Part shown: piece by piece, positions 13,345-26,200 of the stretch
How the letters are laid out: every line of letters begins with the position of its first letter
Position numbering within the stretch: position 1 is the stretch's first letter
Source: Anisakis pegreffii
Taxonomy: Eukaryota > Nematoda > Chromadorea > Rhabditida > Anisakidae
Reading direction: 5' to 3'
Length of the DNA: 64,000 nt
NCBI GenBank assembly: GCA_035041965.1
Contig: JAPYMA010003029.1
Span: 186,001 to 250,000, forward strand
Translations under genes and position numbers: made by a program
The notes under the pieces: generated by a model
Database searches by the model: none
The model's input: the letters and a program-made list of their open reading frames with translations, nothing else
What the model was told of the DNA's origin: nothing

Positions 13345-13640
13345 TGAATGTATCTCGTACGTCGTACGGGTTCTTATCGTCTGCTTAACCCAAAATAGGG
13401 GTGGGTCGCCATAGAGGAGGAAATCACCCACCCTTGAGGGTAATTTGAGGATGTCAGGCGGAATAATGTGCAGGATCGGGAAATTATTTCTGACATGCTG
13501 CGTGGAAATGACAAATAATTATTGCAGCGGGAGGGAGTAGGTAATGACATGACGACCTGTCAAATCATCGAACAGGTTAATGAAGTAGCCGAGCCTAGAA
13601 GCCACTGACCCAGAGCACATGTTATTGATGAGAACCAACC
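13345..13640. other. GC-rich block of unknown nature with an 8-bp hairpin
   Basis: This block has clearly higher G+C than its surroundings. It begins with the palindromic-looking 'cgtacgtcgtacg' and contains a GGGTGGGT/ACCCACCC stem (about 13,400-13,434) enclosing 'cgccatagaggaggaaat'. Several stops in each frame exclude a long coding exon. It could be a relic of a transposon, a structured RNA or an imported fragment; I cannot tell which. Confidence 0.35.
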
Positions 13641-14663
13641 ACTCAGTTGCACTGGTGAGCATAAATCAAGATCTTGATAAAAATACAATCAATCGAATCA
13701 CTGAATGTATTCAAAATCACACCAGATTATCACTATTTTTAAAGTCTAACTGAATGATAAAGCAAGTGATAACTTCAAATGAATGATACATTCAATCCTC
13801 AGTTGAAACAAAATTCACATTGAATTCAAATGAATTGATACTTCAATCCTCATTTAAAACAAAATTCACATTACAAGAGATAACCACTGAAATAGCGGCG
13901 GTGCTATGAGGATACAAAGCGATTACCGTCTCATATCAATAAACGTTAGTATAATGCAATAAATTTTATCAGCTCGTTAAAGAACAAAACAAAACAAAAC
14001 AAAACAAAATCAAATTATAAATTGTTAATGATCAGCGTTGATTCTAATCAAATATCAATTTAAAAAACACGAATGAATCAGGGTTAACTAACGTCTTTTC
14101 TGTGATATAAATGATACCCATACAACTCAGTGATTAATTAATCAGTTCACCAGAACTTCACGCAGACAGATTATTTCTTCACCGATCTCGCCAACTCTGT
14201 GCCGAAACAAGTCTGTGAAACAACCAACAAGACAGGACTGATACTCATCATATCATTGATGATATCACAGAGGCATTCATGGACTCATAACCAATTTTGA
14301 ACGCTGATTAAACAAAAAATCACTATTAAATAATAATACGATCTACAGAAGTGAGCTGAAAGTCCTCATAAAATGGATACAATCAACAGCCGTATCATAT
14401 AACAAGTAATAAGAACAATCTGTTTTCAATACCAATAATAACATGTCAAAATGAATAGATGCATGCGAACAGTGGAGCAAAACAATTTAAAGCATATTTT
14501 GAAATTTAACACAGAAAAATGCAATAAATATTCGAGAAGAGAGTATACAACAAGAACGAGAAGTAATCTTCCCGTCTTTAACACAAAAACAACGGCGCGC
14601 ATTCCAGAAACAACAAAATATCTCCGCAGAAGGATGCTTAAAGCAAGGACACAGTTTCTGACC

Positions 14664-14800
14664 GATTTTACATGAGTAGGATTCTAAAGGCTTGGGATGA
14701 ATTTACATGATAATTAGGATTTTAAAGGTTTGGGTTGAATTTACATGAGTAGGATTCTAAAGGTTTGGGCTGAATTTACACGAAAATTAGGATTCTAACT
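14664..14800. repeat. short minisatellite, about 45-bp units
   Basis: Three to four imperfect units of the form 'gaatttacatgagtaggatt' followed by 'ctaaaggtttgggct', some with 'ataatt' inserted, repeat head to tail. Confidence 0.75.
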
Positions 14801-16252
14801 TGTCACGATCTAGTTCACGAGAAGTGAAACAACGGCAAACTCGTCACATACAACACTCTCAAATACGATCCATCTCATCAAAAGAATATTTTCTCAGCAC
14901 TAACTACACTGAACTGGACTGAGTCATAGAATGAATGTTCGTATATACATCATAAATGTGAACAATTAAAGGAACTTCATGAAAACTCTCTAACAAATTC
15001 CCCTACAAATTAATAACAATTTCAAAATCAACAACAACAACATTCAAAAAGCACTTCAACACCAACAAACACAACACATTAAAACAAATCAGGCACGACG
15101 TCCAAAAAGCAGCAAAATTACTGCAAAATGAAATGAAATGAAAATACGTCAAAAATTTCTACAAAATATCCAAAACAAAACTCAAAACATTCAAAGGCAT
15201 CATTGTGAACATGAGCAAACAAATATCAACGCTATCATAATAATATCAACGAGAGAATGAATATCAATGAGTGATTTTATACAATTTTGAAAGCAAAATT
15301 CGCCATTAAGACTTAAATGCATGTCAGTAGATCTAAGCAAATGCTCAAAACAATTACAAACGTCTATCATAAAAATACAAAATAAGTTCAAAAATTCAAA
15401 AGATCATCGAACAAAAAATTGTTTAGACAGCGATCAGATCAGTGATAAATTCAAAGAAACGAACAGGGCATTCAAGAATCAGGGCATTCAACTGGTTAGA
15501 TCATCGATACGGGAGGAAGAGGCAAAACAAATGAGAACACGGGTGCTTGCTGAATACAATCAACCAGAATATCAAGGAAGAGTGATAATATAAGAGCAGA
15601 TAAGACAAAATGTCAACATCTGATAAACTGTGAACGCGGCGGCGTCATAAGACAATCTCACTCACTAAATACAACTAACACCCAGAAAAGTATGCATTTC
15701 TATGATTGAGTCGATGTCAAAACCAGTACTAATTAGCTACGCAACACCAAAATATGAAACATTTCCTGGTCTAAACTCATTTCAAACATATTATAAAAAT
15801 AGAAAATGGCACATGAACAGGGTAAAGTTCAAACAGGGAATGTCTCGAAGGACTGCTTTCAAGCATAATACGCAATTTAACATTCATGGCAAATGATGAA
15901 CATGCAGAAGAACGCTTACTGTAAACGTACAGTCACCAGCTAATATTATACGACAACGTGAAAACAACGAATTTTTGTATTCACATTTCAGAATCAATTG
16001 TATTCAAGCAACTGAAATGTACCCATTAAAACAGTAACTTTTTTACATCTCCATTATTGTTTTTCAACCAAAATTCGTCTTCATTAATCATGTATACAGT
16101 CCAGTTCATTAATCAAATCATTCTCTTGATCAATACGATCAATGCTGATCAAGACAACAATACGCAATCGATCTTACGATGATCTCAATCGATCTTACAG
16201 ATAAATCTCTTCTCAATTTCATCCGATATCCACAAGATTCAAGTGTACGGCT

Positions 16253-19200
16253 TCAATGATGATGATACGCTGAATATGGTCGTGCCCATCGTGAGCCGGC
16301 TCTGGGTGGTGCCCCACCACCCTCTTCGTGTGTCAGGCCACGAATCTCGCCCACTCCCGCATCCATATCCTCAGATGCCAATAGCTGAATCATTTCACGA
16401 TCAGTTAATCTGATGAGTGATGCATCAACTCACCTCACAACTCTTCCATCATTCTCTAGCTCAGATAGCAGATCGCAAACAAAATTTCCGTTCCTTGCAG
16501 AATCTCATCAATCCAGATCTCCTCAAAAATCGCTTGTGCGCACACAATTCGTTCTCAATCCAATCAATCCCAAAGCTAGTCTCTTATCATCGTATTCATT
16601 ATCATTCTTTCCAATCACTTCACTCACCATTTCCCCAACTCTCAAACGATTGATTCACAACAAAAATAATACGACGAGTGACAACAACAACAACAACAAC
16701 AAAAGTTGAAATGAAAATTCAACAAAAAAAACGAAAGTGAACCTCTCTCAAGTCAGCATACTTCGTGCCACTCGTCACGTGTGCATAATTCGCCGAGCAG
16801 CACACCATAAAGTGGATCAACCCTTTCACAATCAACAATATTCCCACTAAACCGACCACATACCACGGGAAGGCACTCGATGAGAGCGCACAAAACTGTT
16901 GTAGATCACCACCACATAAGCGTAGAGACTAAATCTTTTTTTAATGTTAATATAAATATATTCGCACCACACTTCCAGATCAGAGAACAGACCTTCGAAT
17001 ATCATTATAATATTCGATGGCATATGTTAAAGTGAGTTTCCGAAATGCATAAATGGAATATTACTCTGTGTGAGATAATACGACTGAACGCAACCATTCT
17101 CTCACCAACAAATTACAAATGGATTTTGATTCTTGCTGCTAAATTAAAGTTTCAAAAAAGTGTTCTCAACAATTCAAAGCGATATTTGAAACAAACAAAT
17201 TTCATTAATCGAAACCAAAAAACATCAAAACAAAAGCAAAGCCAAACTAAACTAATCAATGTCTAACTAAAATCTCTCACTAAAAAATGCTTATTGTTAG
17301 CAACAATTAATTCAGCAGCAGCAGCAACAATATGCACAATACACTCCCCGCTAACCCTCGTTCACCGGTAGACAAATTTGCAATCTAATTCCCAGTTTCC
17401 TCGTAGGGCACAACTCTTTCATCTTCCTTTTTAACGAATACTATCAGATGAACTCAACTAAAAAGTGATCGCAACTCTTTATAAAGAGTTAAGATACGAA
17501 GAGTTCACTTAACTACTCTTTATAACTTTACTTTATTTGGTGTTTCATGAACGATGAAATATTTCACATCTCATCGTTCATGAAACACCAAATCTATATT
17601 GCTTATATTGCTTTCTAATGCCCATTTCAAAACTCAGCTTGACTTTATGTCAACTTAAATGAGTACTAATTATGCAGGAAGTTCTCGGGCGGGCAGTATG
17701 ATGCTTCGAAGCTTCCCGGGAACTTTCTGCCCCACCCAATAGATCATCATCTCATATCGGTTGCCAGTCGCACTCTACAACTAACGAATAATCTGAATAC
17801 TATTCTTCTTCAACAACAACACTTCTAGACGTGCCTAAAACTACTAAAAAACTACAATTCCATATAAATGTGATGATGGAAACGTGGAACAAAAAACGAA
17901 CCGCTGTTGAAATGCGTTGAAAAATCGGTCGAAATACGCCGAAATCCAGACAATTCGTTTCAGAAAAAGCGGTTAGATTCGCGCAAAGAGTGTTGAATAC
18001 ATAATAGATGAAACACAAAACTGATGTGCACGCAAAACAAATCAACCAACACACATTCAGCACATAAGCTGTTATTAACGCAAAACCGTTCGCCACACGA
18101 CCGCCCAACTGACCGTTCAATCCTCTGAAATTCAAAAAAAACAACTCTTCGTCTTCGCCTGACACTATTCGACACCATATGCAAAAATACCCATAGCAAC
18201 CAAAACACCATCAATGATGAAGCCTAAGCCAGTCAGTATTTTGTTGCGCAAATACGCCATACCATAAAAACAAACAGATCAAAAGCTTTTGAACGGCAGC
18301 ACCACCACCACAACAAATTTTAAATTAAAAAACAATTATAGCCATCATCCAATGCGATGTTGACGCGATAACGATAAAAAAATTAATGAAGAAATTATAT
18401 AATTTCAAAAACTAATCAAAATTCCAAAGCCAAGTTTATAATAAAGCAACAACAATGAACATAAAAATCTAATACCACTTGCTATAATGCACTAACTATC
18501 GCAAAACAATTGAAATAATACACATCAATAAGGAAATGTGTAGTTCATGATCACAACTGTGATCACTTCATGATTGTGATCGCTTCATGAGCATGATTGT
18601 GATCACTTCATGATTTTGATCCCTTCATGATTGTGATCACTTCACTTCATGATCAAAATAACATCCAAATGGATACAGTTATGTAAGCAACGTAACAACG
18701 AAAACATTTGATAACTGAAATGACCAAAAAAGGTAGCAATCAAGAGACCAACCTGTAGACCTCGTCTCTGGTTGAGCCGGTACTTAGGGCACCTACTGTC
18801 AACAGTAGAACTGCTGTGATGCCCATCAGTATGGCCACTGCAATGAAGAATATTTGCACCTGCAATATCATCAACTTATCAAATTTGATACTATCAATGA
18901 ATAAAACTTTTCTCCCACATACAAACTCACATAACTTCTTCTCTTTACTTTAACAACACCGAACGAAAATCTAATATCAAAATGTGGAACAATCAAATTG
19001 ACGATGCTGCAACGCAACTATTCAGCAGTCGTCGCCTGTATCACGTTCAACTCATCAATGCATTAGATACGATAGCTAACTGTAGAACGTCCACCCCCCC
19101 GCAAAGCAAAATTTAATGATTTGATGAAATTGATCACGAGACACCACATCATTAAAAAATTGCTCACAATGTAAAATGAATGTGAAATCAATGAAGTGTA

Positions 19201-19602
19201 AAACAAAACCAATCCCAATAACAAAAAATGTTGAGAAGAAATCGTCGCAAAGACTCAAAACTCAGAAATTTTCAGTGAAATTTGAAGGAATTCAACAAGA
19301 TAACAAGCGAGTGAATGAATGCAACAAATCTTATAAGGTCAGCCAAATGAACAAGCAAAACTTCAATACAATTATCTGCTCACCTTATCAAGCCATGGTA
19401 ATGAATCCACATCCAGTGCTCTTCGAAACTGTTGCACAGAAGCGTTGAATGCCCAAGCCATCATCACCGAGAACAGCGCCACACCAACATCGCACAACAG
19501 TGCGGCCACTATCGATGCGTACGGTACTCGAAGGAGACACTCATCACGACGTTTCTTTCCGGGTCTCATGGCCAGCGGTGTCGTTGACCGGTTGGCGACC
19601 AT
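16253..19602 (-). CDS. proteolipid protein family (M6/PLP-DM20-like), five exons, 276 residues
   Basis: A four-helix plasma-membrane proteolipid of the family containing myelin PLP/DM20, neuronal GPM6A/B and insect M6. Exons: 19,384-19,602; 18,753-18,859; 17,938-18,124; 16,743-16,928; 16,253-16,384. All phases close, giving 276 residues. Helix 1 follows the family signature 'CLLRVPYASIVAALL' (residues about 23-45). Helix 2 is exon 2 ('VQIFFIAVAILMGITAVLLL'), followed by 'STGSTRDEVYR', matching the family's short cytosolic loop. Helix 3 is in exon 3 ('FALITAYVLNVCWLICFACT'), then an extracellular loop with Cys in 'NCLDFG' and 'LRLCGGD'. Helix 4 is in exon 4 ('FPWYVVGLVGILLIVKGLIH'), ending 'SANYAH'. 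The C-terminal exon is His- and Gly-rich and ends YHHH. The donor ending exon 3 (gtattt) is the least certain junction, because a longer open frame runs on to 17,800. The N-terminus may have further 5' exons. Confidence 0.85.
17535..17593. other. perfect 23-bp inverted repeat (hairpin) in M6 intron 3
   Basis: The left arm 17,535-17,557 starts atttggtgtttcatgaacga. The right arm 17,571-17,593 is its exact reverse complement, and the loop is 13 bases (aatatttcacatc). It lies inside the intron between M6 exons 3 and 4. A perfect 23-bp stem with a short loop could be a small-RNA precursor, the end of a foldback element or a cruciform. Perfect complementarity is less typical of animal pre-miRNAs, which usually carry bulges. 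Confidence 0.85.
17674..17730. other. GC-rich 16-bp hairpin in M6 intron 3
   Basis: Arms 17,674-17,689 (gcaggaagttctcggg) and 17,715-17,730 (cccgggaactttctgc) pair over 16 positions. The only two non-Watson-Crick positions become G-U wobbles in RNA. The 25-base interior contains the palindrome gcttcgaagc. It is unusually GC rich for this window and lies 80 bases from the 23-bp hairpin. Confidence 0.7.
18541..18660. repeat. minisatellite of TTCATGATTGTGATCAC-type units in M6 intron 2
   Basis: Roughly six imperfect 17-20-bp units built from 'cttcatgattgtgatc' run head to tail. The GTGATCAC and TGATCA cores are palindromic, so the array can fold. Confidence 0.75.
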
Positions 19603-22600
19603 TTCTGTTCGCGTTTCACTGATTTGTTCGGTTCACCGTGAGAAGGCGCTTATCACGATGCCCACCTTATCACTCGACTCGACAATCTCACTGATCAATA
19701 TTTTACTGATCAATCTCACTCAATCAATGTCTGAACAACTTGGCTGATCAGCTGCAGCAAGCGAAAGCAATGATGAAACCGGCTGTAATACCAAATGATG
19801 AAAAGAAAACCAGTTAAACCAGTCAAACATTTGACAATAAGTCAAAACTCGTGAACGGCCCCTTATGAGGACCTGAACCCAGGACCCAGCAAGGAGTACC
19901 TCAATCCAGCTAAAATTACTCAACTCGTACTTACCAACCAACCCTTGTGTTCGAAAATGATCGAAAAAGATTTCCGAACAATCGTACAAATGGTAAACAA
20001 GAACTAAATCCATTTTCAATTAATTCATCAATGATAATAATACTAATACTCATAACAATATGAAATGCCTCACCAATTCAACACTACCACCAATTCCAAT
20101 AATATTCATTCTTCATCAACAGTCAGCGAAAAGTTTTTGTGCATCATTACAACTAATTCAACTAATTGAATTCATTTAATCTAATTCATACAGGATATAA
20201 ATTTTGAACAATGAATATATCCCTTATGGAATATCAATAAAACCTATAAAACACTCCAATTGTCATCTTTTTTTGCTACCAAACCGTTTTGCTAAATAAA
20301 TAAAGAAATAAACAAACGAATAAGTGAATAAATAAATTCATAAATAAATCAAATATGAATGAACAAATAAACAGATATTAGGAATGTGTTTGGAACACGT
20401 TCGGAATTCCGTTAAAACGGAACAAAACAGGACGAAACATTCCACGAATACAGTTTACTGAATTATAGTTTACTGAAAAATGACAAATGACGATTCATCA
20501 AACTCGAATGTACAATCAACATTTTGCATCATCAAAATTAAACGCATCTTAATCAAGATGCAACAATGACAACAATAACAAAATCATCGCTTAAACAACC
20601 ACCCCAATATCATCGCACCACAACAATTCAGCACTCACTACATTCACAAGTAATCTTCACTAATCCACTCTAATATCTATATCCCTCGAGTTATTCTCAA
20701 GACCACTCTCAAAGCTTCTCATAAACTGAATTTATCCCATCAAATTTGCTGTAAATGGCCAAATTTTACAGCAACTCACCAAAAAACACCGAATGCACAG
20801 GAGTAATGCTCAACCCTGGCCTTCTTCACTGCTACCGTTTGCACAATTTCATTGAATTCTAATCATTCTAAGGAAAAATTCCAAAAAATGACCTTTCAAA
20901 ACTACAACCTTTGAAGATAGATTTCACACAGTATCACAGTGCTAAACGCGCAGTCAGTCAATTCATGTAATATCCTCCTCAAAATGCTCAATATTCTCCA
21001 AATTTGCTCCATGACCAATATACAAAAGTGGATCTCACAACAATCAGATCGGATCTCTTGCAATCTCAGTTATACGCTTGAAAAAACCACCCACTCAGTC
21101 AGAAAATTAATGAAATGATCACATATTCCAAACAGAAATCAAATCCTAGCAAGCATGCACACAGTCAGCATTATATGATCAATAAACGCCGTATGATATG
21201 ATTACAATTGCAATTGAAAGAAAGGACGGTAACAAATCAGCACAACAATAAAAATCGCTACATAAGTCATCACATAATCATAAATGACAAAAAATATCTC
21301 GAGCATTGAAATGAAATGAAAATTCACTAAACAAACAAAATTTTTTCCGTTGTTATCTAAACTTCTCTACTAATTACGACCCGTTCAAACTGCTGCCTTA
21401 TCATCTCTTTCATTCAATAAGTTATTTCCACTTCATTTGGAGATTTTCACTTGAGCAAAACAATGATTATCTCTACCTGTCTACATCGATATGATGACCT
21501 GAGAAATTAATTCGAACTGGACACTCGACTTTTTTGCACGTATTGCACAAAACAACTCAAAATAACAATTCTAAACTATAACACCTATCTCAAATTATAA
21601 TAAGTAAGTAGTACTATGACGTAACAAAATAAAACAACTAATATTATGAGCAAAGTTTTCCCGATTTCATCGCTTCCATTGAATCCCTAAAATTTTTCTG
21701 CCACAAAACCCACAAAATCTTTTTTGCTGGCTGCATCTCAAATTGTTTCTAAACAAACAATTCCATCACATAAAATTTCTGCAGGGATATATTTCCATCC
21801 TGGTCAATTTATCAAGAGACTCTGAAGAAGGCTCAAAACTCTGACTCAAAAAGGATTAATCCCTCAAATCTGAGTCTATTCGTCAATTGGAATATCTGCC
21901 TGCCCAAAAACGAAACCAATCCAACCATACAACACACAAACACACTCGCATATACCTTACACACTTTGGCTTATTACAACGATTTGGTGGTGAGCAACAG
22001 CACGTTGATCTGATAATCTCATTGAGCACTATTATTTATCACTATTAGACACTGCTTCTTGCTATTACACACAGGCACACACACTTACAAATACATTCCA
22101 AAAATAATACAATATACTAAAAAACTTCCACAAAATATCGTTAAAAAATTCGAAACTTACATTACCTCAAAATACCAAACGTTCCATGATCATTTCTCAA
22201 TAAAACACCAAAAATTAACATAGTCACAATTGTAATCAAGCGCGATACGATACAAAATCAAAAAACGACCATTAGGAAATTGATTTGTACGAACAAAACA
22301 ACGAAAAGAATAATGAAAAACAAAACCATTGCACTAGATTGGCCTTTTTTTCTAATTATTTAAGCACTATTCAATAAAGCACTTCAAAATATCGCATCGC
22401 TCCTCGTTCAAAAAAAGAGCATCCATAACAATTATAAAACCAACAATAACATTACAGCGAATGAATGACAAAATACGAATGAAATGATCAAAAAATAAAT
22501 TCATTAAACGATAAAGCAGTAACAACAATAATCGAGAAAAGCAATACTTATTTCATGTCAATCTAAACTAAACTACATCACAGCCACAATGAATTCAGAC

Positions 22601-23243
22601 CATAGCAATAACAATAACGGCACTAATCACACTCAATATCACTTATGATCAATAGTATCTCACTATCAGCTATCTCGATTAACCCATTCTATTGCAAATT
22701 CGAAAATGCATATTGCAAATTTACCCAACGCATCAACATTTTCAACCAAATTCGTTTTGAATTCTCTTTTTGATTCATATTTCCATTCGCCATTTCTAAA
22801 GCTTCATTACTGGCCAAACCAATCTCACTTAATATTATAGCAAACAAATTATCAAAACAATGATCTATTATCATATCTATCATAACAATACTATCACAAA
22901 CCACCACTAAACTGCAGCTCCGAATAGCAATTCGTTTCGCTTCACTATTAGTTGAAAGGAAACAAATAATTCGTTAACAACTCTCTAATTAGTCTCGTCG
23001 CATTTACTATCACTTTAAAACAAAACATAAATGCAAAACTCACCATTTCCTTTGCTTTTCATCTCGTTCTCATAGTACAATCGCGCATTCTCGATCATTT
23101 CAATGCATCTCTCTCTACTAACATTTCAATCGAATCGCCGCATTTCAAGCTGATTCCTCAAATAATATTTTCCTTCAGTCTGCTCATCGGTACCAAACAA
23201 TATTTTACAAGTAATCCTTCTTCTGCTTCTCTTCTTCATCGCT
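19603..23243. other. spacer between M6 start and STARD7 stop; no gene supported
   Basis: About 3.6 kb. It should hold the M6 promoter and possible untranslated first exons, but I see no decisive element. A minus-strand frame at 22,689-22,907 (72 codons) has no recognisable domain. Around 20,290-20,350 there is a run of AAATAAATAA-type sequence resembling a SINE tail. Confidence 0.4.
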
Positions 23244-26200
23244 CTAGTCAAACAACATTTCTGGTGTTTCGCATGATGTCAATCGATCATGCCATGCCTT
23301 CAGTAAAGTCTTCAGACCCTCTGGCATTCCTTGTAGGCCTGCTCTCTCGGCTAGCTCATCGAAAATCTCACGATCTTCGATTTCTTTTCTCATCTCTGCC
23401 TCAGGCCCCGTTTCACCCTCACCCTCACCCACAGCACCACTCACGAATTCCGCCTCATTTGCAGTGCTCATCTTCGATTCTATTTCATCCATTTTCTTGG
23501 CCAAATTGTTCGCCAAACAACTTTCCGAACGTGTCTTCCCCAATTCCAATGCAGCTGCATGAACCTTAAATAATTTTTTTTTCAAAAATCCGTTTGTTTC
23601 AAAAATTAATTTCTTTTCAGTTTGTTTCAGAATGAAACAAATTCAAATGACATCAAGAAATCATTAAACAACAACCTAATCACTCCTTTTTTAAAACCTC
23701 CTGATTAATCGCAATAAGTTCTGTGCTCATGAAAGAAGCTTAAGGCTAAATGATCACGTCTAATACATCTAAAACTTCTACGCTGCTCGATTTGAGAACA
23801 AAACAGCAAAAAAAGAAGAAAAAAACAGCAAATTTTACGATAATTTGACGAAATAAAGAAAACCTCATCAAGAAAATACAAAACAAAATTGCTTTTCACA
23901 AAACTATTTCTAATTTTCTAGAATTCTAGACGATAGAGTCCTTCACAAAAAAGCCATCATGGTCAATCGTTCCATTTCTAAACATATCGTTAGGAGGAAA
24001 ATAAATATATCGATCATGCGATAGACACACACAAAAAAGTTGAAAAAATTTTCAGGTACTGATTTGCTGAAGTTTACTGATTTGCGCACATACACACAAA
24101 CACAAAGATGCAACAGTGACGACAAAAAAACGCGTAAAAGTAATGATAAAGACAATAGAACACTCATAAAAACCATACTCATCATTAATGATGTAAACAA
24201 TAACATAAAAATAACTACAAAATATGCCTCTAATGAATAATTTAATTTGATCATAATCACAAGAAAGTGTTCAATAATAACACTGAACTGCAATGAGTGA
24301 ATGAATCCACAAAATTCATGACCGCATCTTTGCCTATTATCCGCAAAATATCCATTTAAAAAACCGTCCGTTAGGCAAACTGTGCTTACGATTAGGCAAA
24401 TTGTCCGGATACCCACAAAATCAAATGAGACGAAAACCATCGAATCAAATTCTCCAAAGAAAAAAACAAAACAAAACAAAACAAATGAAAATCGCAACCT
24501 GTTGTAGGAATATCGGTCCACCACGATTGATCACCCAATTGTACGCATACGATGGAATGTTACTTTCAGGATTATCATAGTAGGTCAGCACATAATCCAG
24601 TCCCATCTCGTCGAAACTGTGATGTGCTCGAACAACCATAACCGAGCGATAGGTTTGCACTCGAACGAAATTGTTGCTCGATGGCAGCAAACTCTCATCG
24701 AGGGCACTACTTGCTATCACCACACTGCGATCCTCTTCGTCCACGTATCTGCAATTGTATCCACCCTCTTACATATCGAAAATAACAAACTTTCATGTGC
24801 TAATCATACCAATCAATTGCTACCCTCAACACCAAATGAATATCAACAAATCTAAATGAACATATATATCCACAAATCTATCAATACCAAATAAAAATGC
24901 ATCCAAAACAAAGATACAATACAATACTCATATTATACCGGTGAAAAATTGATGCATACTCTCGAAGTTCAACTTAATATTTTTGTCATTTGTATTGGTA
25001 CACCAGCCGGTTTCAGGCAGGAACGTTTCACTCGAAACCGACTGGTCTACCAATGCCACCACTGATGTTGTGAGCCTGAGCCAGCAGCAGACTATGATTT
25101 GGCTTTCGCTTGTATCTGCTTGAGTTTTGCTATATATCTCTTATTGTTCGTTTATTTTTTTCGCTCATTACTTCAATAAACCAACCGCTCGCTGTATTTT
25201 CGAACCGAAATAAACACCATTCGGTTAATCAGCAAAACATCGTTAAAAGCAAATGAATCCGCAACACCATCACCACCAACATTATCAAACAAACCAATAT
25301 GAATGATTAGACAATAAGCTCACCTCCTCCTCACATAGATATACTCTCTGGGATACATCGGATACGGGAACTTATGTATCCATCTGATCACCTGTGAATC
25401 ACTCTCTTTATCGTCGTACAATAATTCCAACTTCAGCACATTTGAATCCCATTTCTGACGATACTCCAAATCAATTTGCGTATCCACAAAATCGCGCGGT
25501 GTAATATCACTACAAATTTTCTTCTTTCATTAACGACCAACTAACCCTTTTCGTCTCCAATTCAAAATGAAATGATTCCCCACATTAACTCATTCAAATC
25601 CTCAATGACCAAATTAAAATTTAAAAAAAAGAAATGAAGACGATCCTGAAGAACTTGAAAATCTTGTGATTGCGTTAAATTAAGTTAATGAAAATCTTAT
25701 CATTCAACAATATATTCCTGAAGATGGCATAACACCGAAACGTTAAACATCATCCTAATATCTCTAACTGCTCACAATCAGCTAATAATTTCTCTAACAT
25801 CATCACTATCTTACTGTTTCGATTCACCTGTTATCGCCGCCATGCGCCTCATCTCACATACGAGGACGGCTCTCAGCAAATGAATCTTATCAAATTTTTG
25901 GGAGCGTCAAACAATTTACTACAAATCTATTATGCTTATAATCATATTCATGTACTAATATGATAACTGCTACACCCCAGTACACATCAAACCTGCTTAC
26001 TTATACGTTCCAGTGCATCGATACTCATACAGACCCGTATTCTCATCACCAAACGGACGTCGTAACACACGATACTCGTCCTGCTCGGCTACCAACTTCA
26101 AATAATTTTCTCCATCAACAATGTCAAAACACATATGTGAATTATAATAATAATATCAATAATAATAATAATAACAATCATTATTATGAACATTGTATAA

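Larger units (their letters stand above)
13200..16252. other. spacer between BLOC1S4-like and M6 genes
   Basis: About 3 kb with no exon I can support. It contains the GC-rich block at 13,345-13,640 and a short minisatellite at 14,664-14,800. A plus-strand frame at 15,321-15,593 (90 codons, ending 'YNQPEYQGRVII') looks somewhat protein-like but has no family match I recognise. The promoter of the BLOC1S4-like gene should lie just above 13,199, but I see no core element clear enough to mark. Confidence 0.4.

Noticed and set aside
15321..15593. 90-codon plus-strand frame with protein-like C-terminus
   Set aside because: No family recognised, no splice context, no supporting neighbouring exon.
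17800..17937. Read-through extension of M6 exon 3 to a stop at 17,800
   Set aside because: Splicing at GGC|gtattt joins exon 4 in phase and supplies the family's second loop cysteines, fourth helix and NYAH motif; the read-through would lose them.
23943..24524. 193-codon minus-strand frame overlapping STARD7
   Set aside because: It lies mostly in the intron between STARD7 exons 5 and 6 and partly out of frame with exon 5; Phe/Leu/Val-rich low complexity.
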